This document shows positions 1 through 5,433 of a stretch of DNA of 5,714 bases, piece by piece. This DNA comes from Bacteroidota bacterium (GTDB taxonomy: Bacteria; Bacteroidota; Bacteroidia; Chitinophagales; Chitinophagaceae). The number at the start of each line of letters is the position of its first letter. Within the stretch, counting starts at the first letter, position 1. The translations under genes were made by a program, and so were the position numbers. Location of the stretch: assembly GCA_023427575.1 (NCBI GenBank), contig JAEZAY010000412.1:1-5714 (forward strand), in the 5' to 3' direction. The notes under the pieces were generated by a model. It searched no databases, was not told where the DNA came from, and saw only the letters and a list, made by a program, of their open reading frames with translations.

Positions 1-159
1 GTGCAGGTCCGAGTGGCAAACTCCGCAAAATAAAATTTCAATTTCAACATCATGCGGCGTTGGATCTCGCGTTTCAATTGATTATGGCTTGAGGGGCGCA
101 TCGGCTGCCTGGTTGCCAAATGCTTTCACTTCTTTCGTTTGCGCGGTCACAGATTCCAT
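1..159 (-). pseudogene. Zinc-dependent alcohol dehydrogenase, 5' part, interrupted by an in-frame stop (partial)
   Basis: Reading the minus strand from ATG at 159-157 gives MESVTAQTKEVKAFGNQAAD, then APLKP, a TAA stop at 84-82, and in the same frame SIETRDPTPHDVEIEI followed by LFCGVCHSDLH up to base 1. The part after the stop matches the N-terminus of NAD(P)-dependent zinc alcohol dehydrogenases of the YahK/cinnamyl alcohol dehydrogenase type. In that family the Cys of GVCHSD is a catalytic zinc ligand. Family members continue through this position with a residue such as Leu or Met before the S-I-x-x-R motif, so a single change from TTA to TAA would explain the stop. No ATG, GTG or TTG in frame follows the stop inside the window, so restart nearby is unlikely. 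The rest of the gene lies outside, so I cannot say whether it carries other damage. A sequencing error is the main alternative. The 171 bases upstream (160-330) hold no gene I can support. Confidence 0.72.
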
Positions 160-320
160 AGCAATGTTTATTTATGGTAAAATCAATTAAATGCCGGAAG
201 AAAATTATAGTGCCGGTACACGGCTTTCGCCTCTTTTTCAAGGAAGCAATCATTTGGGACGGTGATCTTGTGCAAATCTCCTGCCGCAGTTTATAACCGG
301 CGAAGATCTATCATTCACTA

Positions 321-330
321 ATCCTGAAGT
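321..330. repeat. Target site duplication, left copy
   Basis: The ten bases ATCCTGAAGT directly abut the left terminal inverted repeat of the mobile element and recur exactly at 737-746, directly abutting the right terminal repeat. Such a pair is the mark of transposon insertion with a 10-base staggered cut. Confidence 0.85.
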
Positions 331-413
331 CATTGCTGTCCGGTTAATAATATTCAATTTACGTGAAAACTGTATCAACAGCTAAGTTACGAGCAGTCAT
401 TGTAAAGACCCCT

Positions 414-439
414 TCCACTTTTTTTTGAAAAAAAGTGGA
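414..439. repeat. Perfect 12-bp A/T-rich hairpin inside the mobile element
   Basis: TCCACTTTTTTT (414-425) and AAAAAAAGTGGA (428-439) are perfect inverted repeats separated by two bases. The hairpin is conserved in the second element copy at 5517-5543 with a slightly different loop. It is not a standard intrinsic terminator, because neither strand has a U-run directly after the stem. Conservation between the copies may reflect element structure rather than host regulation. Confidence 0.8.
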
Positions 440-492
440 GCAAAAAAATCGGGCTCCGGAATAAGTCCTAAAAATTGAAACACCCGGCATAA

Positions 493-532
493 GGGAATGT
501 GCAAATGTGCTAATGTGCCAATGTGCAAATTC
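493..532 (+). repeat. Octamer tandem array, forward orientation (about 5 units)
   Basis: Five consecutive 8-base units read GGGAATGT, GCAAATGT, GCTAATGT, GCCAATGT and GCAAATTC, with consensus GCNAATGT. The third base of the unit varies while the rest is nearly fixed. The array lies at the inner end of the left arm of the mobile element and is absent from the equivalent place in the copy at 5434-5714. It is the inverted partner of the array at 596-663. Confidence 0.85.
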
Positions 533-595
533 AAATCCGGACGTTATATGCTTTAGCTGTGGCTTGTTTTTATTTTACGCGGTCCGTTTCATTTT

Positions 596-663
596 GCAAA
601 TTCGCACATTATCACATTATCAAATTATCATATTTCCACATTGGCACATTTGCACATTATCAT
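596..663 (-). repeat. Octamer tandem array, inverted orientation (about 8.5 units)
   Basis: From 596 the sequence divides into 8-base units: GCAAATTC, GCACATTA, TCACATTA, TCAAATTA, TCATATTT, CCACATTG, GCACATTT, GCACATTA and a partial TCAT. On the minus strand the best-kept units read AATGTGCA and AATGTGCC, the same octamer as at 493-532. The 15 bases at 496-510 are perfectly complementary to 644-658, so the arrays could pair as a long stem enclosing roughly 100 bases. The array is bounded by two copies of GTCCGTTTCA(A)TTTT, at 582-595 and 668-682. Confidence 0.85.
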
Positions 664-736
664 TGCCGTCCGTTTCAATTTTCTTAACGGATTTCTTCCG
701 AGGCCCGGGGAAATACATTTTACCCGGACACCAATG

Positions 737-746
737 ATCCTGAAGT
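737..746. repeat. Target site duplication, right copy
   Basis: Exact repeat of ATCCTGAAGT from 321-330, placed directly after the last base of the right terminal inverted repeat. The bases between here and the receptor stop codon at 807 contain only weak, A/T-rich stem possibilities (AATTAA/TTAATT at 752-768) and no convincing terminator. Confidence 0.85.
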
Positions 747-806
747 TACACAATTAATGCATTTAATTTTTGCAGGATCGTTGACTACAAAACTCTATGG
801 TTGCCA

Positions 807-3083
807 TTAAAAGAAAAGTACTAAGCTTGCCCTGGCAAAAAATGGTGTACCCGGCGTAAAATGAATTTCGGAAACAGGAGCCGGTTCATCCTGCAGCCTG
901 CTTTCTGTATCAAATTGGGTTTCTTTCCATTTCGAATCAAACAAATTTTGGATGGCAATCCCCAGTTCCCATTTTCGTTGGGTATAGTTCAGGGCCGCAT
1001 CCGTAATAAAGTAGCCTTTTGCAAGAACCGAATTGTCTTCATTGGCCGGTCTGTCGGCCATATATCGATACCGCAGACTCCCATTCAAACCGGTTTTTTT
1101 CCGGTATGTTAATCCGCCGGCGCTTGAAAAACGCGGAGCCAGTGGCAGATAGCTCAGCTCTTTTTCAATTCCGGTTGCTCTCGGTTTTGCAAGGCTGAGA
1201 TCCGCATCAGCGAAAAGATTTTTAAAGACCTCGTAGCGGGCCGAAAAATCAAAACCAAATCTCCTGGTTTGTCCGCCTGCTTCTACAACACCCTCGTCAC
1301 CCACATAAATGAATTCCTGGTCAAGCCAGAGATACCATAGCGCCGTGTGGAGCATCAGCTTTTTCCCGATTTTAAATATTCCGCCCAGGTCGGATCCAAA
1401 AGCCGGCGGCAGTACTTTTTTGCCATTCTGCAATACTGCAACCCGGGTATCGTTGCTGTGAAATCCGCGGCCGTTCGACAGGTAAAGCCGGAGTTTATCA
1501 TTCAGTTTATAATTCAGGTTCAACTTCGGGCTAAGGATGGTTGAATTGGCAGATAAAAGATTTCCGGCAAGGAGATCCTTGTACGAGTTTGAAAAATAGT
1601 CGGCACGTACTGCCCCACTAATATCGAGTTTACTGGTTAAGGAAAAACGCTGCGAAATGTATGCGCCCAGATTCAGTTCGTTGATATCTCCACGCATCAG
1701 ATCACTCAGGGTTGTTAAACGGTCTTTGGTCCTCGTCAGTTCAATATCCCTGACCTGGTCGTAACGGAGTTGAACGCCCGCTTTTGTTTCCGTTTGAATT
1801 TCTCCAATAAAATATTCTTTCGTATAAGATCCGTTATAACCGAAAATATCCCGCTTTTCTTTTTGCCTGATCTGATCTCCATTAACCGGATCTTCTTTAA
1901 AAAAAGTAAAATTTGAATACAGTTCAAACTGGTAGCGGCTGTAAAATAATTGGTTATGAAAACTTCCGCCCTGGGGAAGATTGGTAAGAAGTTCGAGATT
2001 GGCATTATGCCTTGATGTTTTACCACCTTCTGTATCGTCGATAGCTCCATAAAACCCGATCAGGCCGTTTTCAATGGCCCGGTCCGGCACCTGACCCGAA
2101 GCATTCCATTTGCTGGAAAAAGAACTGAGCGTAGCCGTCAAGGTTGAATAGGGTCCGATTTCTCCATGGTATTTTAAAGTTCCGTTTAAGCGGGAAAAAT
2201 TTTGCGGACTTTCAAAATAGCCGTCTGTGAACGAAGCTTCGCCGGCAAAGTAAAGACTTTGATTCAGCCTTTGGCGATCTGGTTTTAAAAGATTGATTCC
2301 GGTAATTCCTCTGAATGTATTAAAAGGCCCGCCTTCCAGTTTTGCAAAATTATTTTCCAGGTAATTTTTTGTTTTGAAACCAACATAGCCGGCGGTTGTA
2401 AAGTTTCCCTTATCCGCAAAATAAGGGCCTTTGTTAAAGTTTACTTTTTCGATGAGCTCAGGAATCACAAAATGAAGGTCCGCATATCCCTGACCGTGAG
2501 CATGGCTGACCATGTTCACCGGCATTCCGTCTACGGTTATATTTATATCGGTGCCATGATCCAGGTCGAAACCGCGCAGGAAGATCTGTTCTGCCTTGCC
2601 GCCGCCTGCATGCTGGCCAATAAACAGCCCTGGCACCATTCGAAGTACTTCCTGGGAATTGTTGATTGGCCGCAGATGTATGTCGAGATCGCTGATCGTT
2701 CTAAAAATGCCGCTGCCTGCATTCACCTGAACTTCTTCCAGACTGGAAATTTTGGGCTGCAGGTAGATAACAGCGAGATTATTTATCAGTGAAACGGTAT
2801 CCAGGTTCACCGTTTTTGGTTCAAATCCTATTCTATTTATATATAAAAGAGATTTTCCCGCATTCATACCGGCAATTCGGACGAATCCATTTTCGTCTGC
2901 CGGGGCGTTTATGCCGTTGATTTCCATCTGAACAAAAGCATCCGGAACGGGAACCCTTGTTTCTGCATTAACAATATAAACTCCACGGATGGGATTCTGT
3001 GAAAATGCTCCGGTACCGGAAAAAATCAGGCAGAAAAAAAATATCCCCGCAGAAACCCGTCTGGCTGTACTCATTTGATTCAT
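807..3083 (-). CDS. TonB-dependent outer membrane receptor with carboxypeptidase-regulatory-like N-terminal domain
   Basis: This 758-residue protein is an outer membrane active transporter powered by TonB-ExbB-ExbD. Residues 1-28 form a signal peptide with a hydrophobic IFFFCLIFSG core and likely cleavage at AFS|QNP. Residues about 32-110 are a carboxypeptidase-regulatory-like domain. The plug follows at about 115-240, with the motif GQHAGGGKAEQIFLRGFDLD (156-175), then HGTD and VDGMPVNMVSHAHGQGYADL. The rest is the beta-barrel, ending in LVLFF with the terminal Phe expected for barrel assembly, and NLFDSKW near the C-terminus is typical of the family. Known members share the histidine-rich plug motif (here His158, 176, 194, 196, 204), but the ligand is not established. 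Metal or metal-chelate uptake is only a guess. I prefer the ATG at 3083 because it gives a compact signal peptide and a leader of roughly 38 bases from the proposed promoter. The in-frame ATG at 3110 would add MHKTYCKDK and leave a leader of only about 11 bases. Confidence 0.93.
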   Translation of the reverse strand: MNQMSTARRVSAGIFFFCLIFSGTGAFSQNPIRGVYIVNAETRVPVPDAFVQMEINGINAPADENGFVRIAGMNAGKSLLYINRIGFEPKTVNLDTVSLINNLAVIYLQPKISSLEEVQVNAGSGIFRTISDLDIHLRPINNSQEVLRMVPGLFIGQHAGGGKAEQIFLRGFDLDHGTDINITVDGMPVNMVSHAHGQGYADLHFVIPELIEKVNFNKGPYFADKGNFTTAGYVGFKTKNYLENNFAKLEGGPFNTFRGITGINLLKPDRQRLNQSLYFAGEASFTDGYFESPQNFSRLNGTLKYHGEIGPYSTLTATLSSFSSKWNASGQVPDRAIENGLIGFYGAIDDTEGGKTSRHNANLELLTNLPQGGSFHNQLFYSRYQFELYSNFTFFKEDPVNGDQIRQKEKRDIFGYNGSYTKEYFIGEIQTETKAGVQLRYDQVRDIELTRTKDRLTTLSDLMRGDINELNLGAYISQRFSLTSKLDISGAVRADYFSNSYKDLLAGNLLSANSTILSPKLNLNYKLNDKLRLYLSNGRGFHSNDTRVAVLQNGKKVLPPAFGSDLGGIFKIGKKLMLHTALWYLWLDQEFIYVGDEGVVEAGGQTRRFGFDFSARYEVFKNLFADADLSLAKPRATGIEKELSYLPLAPRFSSAGGLTYRKKTGLNGSLRYRYMADRPANEDNSVLAKGYFITDAALNYTQRKWELGIAIQNLFDSKWKETQFDTESRLQDEPAPVSEIHFTPGTPFFARASLVLFF

Positions 3084-3125
3084 TTTGTCTTTGCAATACG
3101 TTTTATGCATTTAAAATTGGGACTG

Positions 3126-3156
3126 CAAAGCTATCCTAAAAAACCATCCGGCGAAA
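3126..3156 (-). promoter_or_regulatory. Bacteroidota-type promoter for the TonB-dependent receptor
   Basis: On the minus strand, TAGCTTTG (3133-3126) matches the -7 consensus TAnnTTTG perfectly. TTTC (3156-3153) lies exactly 19 bases upstream, as expected for the -33 element (consensus TTTG, one mismatch). Transcription would start near 3120, which supports the start codon at 3083 over the one at 3110. Confidence 0.6.
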
Positions 3157-3228
3157 GCTGCTGATCTGCGATTCGGTCCAAATTCTACAATTTACCAGCT
3201 TCTATGGCCTGCGATAAAGCGTTCCAAA

Positions 3229-3242
3229 TTGATATATGTCAA
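3229..3242. promoter_or_regulatory. Possible Crp/Fnr-family operator
   Basis: TTGATATATGTCAA has the half-site layout TTGAT-N4-GTCAA, which resembles FNR/DNR-type boxes with one departure from perfect symmetry. Its centre would lie about 66 bases upstream of the proposed start of the dioxygenase operon, a workable activator position. A single short match in A/T-rich DNA can easily arise by chance. Confidence 0.22.
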
Positions 3243-3250
3243 TGGTTTTT

Positions 3251-3266
3251 ATTGCCGCAAGGCAAT
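3251..3266. repeat. Small palindrome next to the -33 element
   Basis: ATTGCC (3251-3256) and GGCAAT (3261-3266) are perfect inverted repeats around GCAA. The palindrome touches the proposed -33 element of the dioxygenase promoter, where a bound repressor could block RNA polymerase. It lies upstream of the expected transcript, so an RNA role for this promoter is unlikely. No regulator gene is present in the window. Confidence 0.4.
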
Positions 3267-3295
3267 TTAGAAGTCTTATTATAAGATTAGTTTTG
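3265..3295 (+). promoter_or_regulatory. Bacteroidota-type promoter for the dioxygenase operon
   Basis: TAGTTTTG (3288-3295) is a full match to the -7 consensus TAnnTTTG. TTTA (3266-3269) lies 18 bases upstream, or ATTT (3265-3268) 19 bases upstream, as an imperfect -33 element. The start would be near 3301, leaving a leader of only about a dozen bases before the ATG at 3314, which is A-rich rather than Shine-Dalgarno-like. Confidence 0.5.
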
Positions 3296-3313
3296 TTTCA
3301 GAATTAAAAAATC

Positions 3314-4291
3314 ATGAAACAGTTAAAAGGTGTACATCATGTTACTGCCATCACCAGCAGTGCAGAAAAAATATATCAGTATTTCACGGAAATTCTTGGG
3401 TTGCGGCTGGTAAAAAAGACCGTTAACCAGGATGATATCCAAACCTATCATTTATTCTTTGCCGACGATCGGGGAAATGCCGGAACTGATATGACTTTTT
3501 TTGATTTCCGCGGCATTCAGAAGGGCGTTCATGGAAACAATGAGATTGTAAAGACTTCTTTCCGCGTGCCCAATGATGAAGCGCTTGGTTATTGGCTGGA
3601 ACGATTCAACCGTTTGAAGGTAACCCATACCGGCATTCAGGAACAATTCGGTAAAAAATCCATTTCTTTTGCTGATTTTGATGATCAGCAGTATCAGCTG
3701 ATCTCAGACGAGCTGAATAAGGGAGTAAGTTCCGGAACCCCCTGGCAGAACGGACCCATACCATTGGAATATGCAATAACCGGTCTGGGGCCTGTTTTTC
3801 TTCGGGTTTCGAATCTGGAGGCTTTGAAAGCCATGCTTGAAAAAGTATTGCAGTTCAGAAAAACAGCAGTGGAGGGTGATTTTCATCTATTTGAAATGGG
3901 TGAAGGCGGAAATGGAGCTTCCGTTATTGTTGAACATAATTCCACCATGCCCGAAGCGAGGCAGGGCTTTGGTACCGTTCATCATGCCGCGTTCCGGGTT
4001 GCTGATATGGAAGAATTGAAGGAATGGATCGATTGGCTGAATCAGGTGCGGCTGCCAAATTCCGGATTTGTAGATCGTTTCTTTTTTCAATCGCTGTACG
4101 CAAGAGTTACCCCGAAAATTTTGTTTGAATTTGCGACTGATGGCCCCGGATTTATGGGCGATGAGCCATATGAAACATTGGGTGAAAAGCTGTCCCTGCC
4201 GCCATTCCTGGAGCCGCAGCGAGCTGAAATTGAAAGGGCGGTACGTCCGATTGATACGGTGAGAAGTACAAGGCAGTTTATCAAAGAGTAG
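3314..4291 (+). CDS. Ring-cleaving dioxygenase of the vicinal oxygen chelate superfamily (MhqO/MhqE-like)
   Basis: This 325-residue cytoplasmic protein has two glyoxalase/bleomycin-resistance-like halves, about 4-130 and 155-285. The opening GVHHVTAITSSAEKIYQYF and LGLRLVKKTVNQDD, then TYHLFFADD, are characteristic of the family annotated as ring-cleaving dioxygenases, including Bacillus subtilis MhqO and MhqE. Candidate metal ligands are His9 (in VHHVT), His224 (in VHHAAF) and Glu272 (in ILFEFATDGPGF), the two-His-one-Glu set of type I extradiol enzymes. The tail LPPFLEPQRAEIE is also usual, and the length is normal. The expected chemistry is iron-dependent cleavage of catechol or hydroquinone rings, but the natural substrate is not known from sequence. 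It is the first gene of a likely three-gene operon, followed after 93 bases by a serine hydrolase. Only one plausible ATG precedes the conserved N-terminus. Confidence 0.92.
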   Translation: MKQLKGVHHVTAITSSAEKIYQYFTEILGLRLVKKTVNQDDIQTYHLFFADDRGNAGTDMTFFDFRGIQKGVHGNNEIVKTSFRVPNDEALGYWLERFNRLKVTHTGIQEQFGKKSISFADFDDQQYQLISDELNKGVSSGTPWQNGPIPLEYAITGLGPVFLRVSNLEALKAMLEKVLQFRKTAVEGDFHLFEMGEGGNGASVIVEHNSTMPEARQGFGTVHHAAFRVADMEELKEWIDWLNQVRLPNSGFVDRFFFQSLYARVTPKILFEFATDGPGFMGDEPYETLGEKLSLPPFLEPQRAEIERAVRPIDTVRSTRQFIKE

Positions 4292-4384
4292 TTTCAGGAA
4301 TGCCGCAGCAAATGAGCTCTTTTTCGGGATCAGTTGATTGCGATGTAACGGGAATGAAAAATGTTGAATTATTAAAACGGATTT

Positions 4385-5014
4385 ATGCATACAAAACAGG
4401 TCGTTCGGGCTGGAAAGGAACTTACTGCAAACAGCAGGGTGTTGATCCTCTTGCACGGCAGAGGTGCCAATGCGGAAGATATCTTATCGCTGAGTGCGCA
4501 TTTGAATGTGAGTGAATATACGTTGCTGGCTCCACAGGCTACCAATAACACCTGGTATCCGTACTCCTTTATGATGCCCCCATCACAAAATGAACCCTGG
4601 CTTGGATCGGCTTTGAAGCTTGTAGGTGATTTGGTGGATGAGTTGCTGAGTATGGGAATTCCGTCGGACAAGATTTATTTCGCCGGCTTTTCGCAAGGTG
4701 CCTGTTTAACACTGGAATTTGTAACACGAAATGCAAGAAAATACGGGGGGGTGGCGGCATTCACTGGTGGGCTGATCGGAGATAAAATTTACAATGAGAA
4801 CTACAAAGGTGATTTCCAGAATACGCCCATATTTGTCGGGTCCAGCGATCCGGATCCGCATATTCCGGTGTCGCGGATTTATGCAACGTCAAATATTTTA
4901 AGGGATATGAACGCAGACCTGACCGAAAAAATCTATGTTAATATGGGTCATACCATCAACCAGGATGAAATAGAACAGGTAAACCGCCTGATATTTAAAA
5001 CCGCGGATAATTAG
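4385..5014 (+). CDS. Alpha/beta hydrolase, phospholipase/carboxylesterase family (MhqD-like)
   Basis: This 209-residue soluble esterase has the nucleophile elbow GFSQGA (101-106, Ser103), an oxyanion-hole region LLHGRGAN (22-29), the probable acid Asp157 in DPDPHIP, and the catalytic His189 in NMGHT. The layout and length fit the phospholipase/carboxylesterase family (PF02230), which includes acyl-protein thioesterases and B. subtilis MhqD. No signal peptide is visible, so it probably acts in the cytoplasm. An in-frame TAA at 4373 lies four codons upstream, so ATG 4385 is the first available start. There is no clear Shine-Dalgarno sequence. It follows the dioxygenase on the same strand, and the pair recalls mhqED. 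The likely role is hydrolysis of esters or thioesters formed in aromatic or electrophile breakdown, but the substrate cannot be read from the sequence. Confidence 0.92.
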   Translation: MHTKQVVRAGKELTANSRVLILLHGRGANAEDILSLSAHLNVSEYTLLAPQATNNTWYPYSFMMPPSQNEPWLGSALKLVGDLVDELLSMGIPSDKIYFAGFSQGACLTLEFVTRNARKYGGVAAFTGGLIGDKIYNENYKGDFQNTPIFVGSSDPDPHIPVSRIYATSNILRDMNADLTEKIYVNMGHTINQDEIEQVNRLIFKTADN

Positions 5015-5071
5015 TTTATAATTGGGGTGATTCAGGATGGTATTGGCTGGATGAAATTTAAAATGATTATT

Positions 5072-5383
5072 ATGAAGAAGTATAATACAGTGAGTGAAAC
5101 TCTAAATAAATTGAAGGCTGAGGGATATGAACTAGACTTTAATCTGGCAATGGACTGCGTAGAATGTAAAGCACGAAAATTGAAATTATATCCGAGTGAA
5201 TTTGTCATCGACAGTTACTACCGCTTCGAAGGCGCCAGCGACCCGGATGATAACGCCATTATTTATGCGATTTCATCGAAAGATGGACTTAAAGGTACCA
5301 TACTGGATGCGTATGGTATTTATGCCGATAGCATAACTTCTGAAATGCTTGAAAGATTAAAGATAGACCGGGAAATGCCCTGA
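5072..5383 (+). CDS. Conserved small protein of unknown function (family often mislabelled as phosphoribosylpyrophosphate synthetase)
   Basis: This 103-residue protein starts MKKYNTVSETLNKLKAEGY. It continues with FNLAMDCVECKARKLKLYPS, in which Cys29 and Cys32 form a CxxC-like pair, then FVIDSYYRFEGASDPDDNAI and IYAISSKDGLKGTILDAYGI. From memory, short Bacteroidota proteins of this pattern are sometimes named phosphoribosylpyrophosphate synthetase. It is far too short for that roughly 300-residue enzyme and shows none of its motifs, so the name should not be trusted. The reading frame opens at 5027, but the first 15 residues look non-native and the family pattern begins at ATG 5072. There is no signal peptide or membrane segment. 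It lies 57 bases after the hydrolase on the same strand and may be cotranscribed. A metal or redox role for the cysteine pair is possible but unproven. No terminator is evident in the 50 bases before the mobile element. Confidence 0.82.
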   Translation: MKKYNTVSETLNKLKAEGYELDFNLAMDCVECKARKLKLYPSEFVIDSYYRFEGASDPDDNAIIYAISSKDGLKGTILDAYGIYADSITSEMLERLKIDREMP

Positions 5384-5433
5384 TGAATTTCAAAAATCTT
5401 AACTTTAGTTCTGCGACGCATGGATATTATGAT

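Larger units (their letters stand above)
331..736. mobile_element. MITE-like foldback element, complete copy (406 bases), no transposase
   Basis: The left end CATTGCTGTCCGGTTAA (331-347) and the reverse complement of the right end, CATTGGTGTCCGGGTAA (736-720), agree at 15 of 17 positions. Exact 10-base direct repeats sit immediately outside both ends. Subterminal sequence is also inverted: about 450-488 (GGGCTCCGGAATAAG, then AAAATTGAAAC) matches the reverse complement of about 665-708 (GGGCCTCGGAAGAAA, then AAAATTGAAAC). The left arm carries an extra stretch of about 90-100 bases, including the A/T hairpin at 414-439, that the right arm lacks. No reading frame of transposase size is present, so mobility would need an enzyme from elsewhere. 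A 10-base duplication is compatible with several IS4-family groups, but this assignment is inference. A second, partial copy begins at 5434. The element sits between the dehydrogenase fragment and the 3' end of the receptor gene, interrupting neither. Confidence 0.85.

Noticed and set aside
414..439. Hairpin as an intrinsic terminator for the receptor gene
   Set aside because: The stem is mostly A-T, no U-run follows it on either strand, and it lies nearly 370 bases past the stop codon inside a mobile element.
493..663. Octamer arrays as a CRISPR array
   Set aside because: The units are 8 bases and directly adjacent, without spacers of constant length. No cas genes are present.
507..737. Open frame of 76 codons in the mobile element
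   Set aside because: It is a translation of the octamer arrays and inverted arm, with no transposase or other motif.
732..783. Inverted pair CAATGATCCTG and CAGGATCGTTG as the receptor terminator
   Set aside because: The loop is 30 bases, no T-run follows on the minus strand, and one arm spans the junction between element and host DNA, so it is probably accidental.
4300..4515. Short open frame overlapping the start of the hydrolase
   Set aside because: It overlaps the hydrolase in another frame, its residues look random and resemble no family, and the hydrolase frame has a clear catalytic triad.
5027..5071. Upstream extension of the small protein
   Set aside because: The 15 extra residues contain several Met and do not fit the family, whose typical start MKKYNTV begins at 5072.
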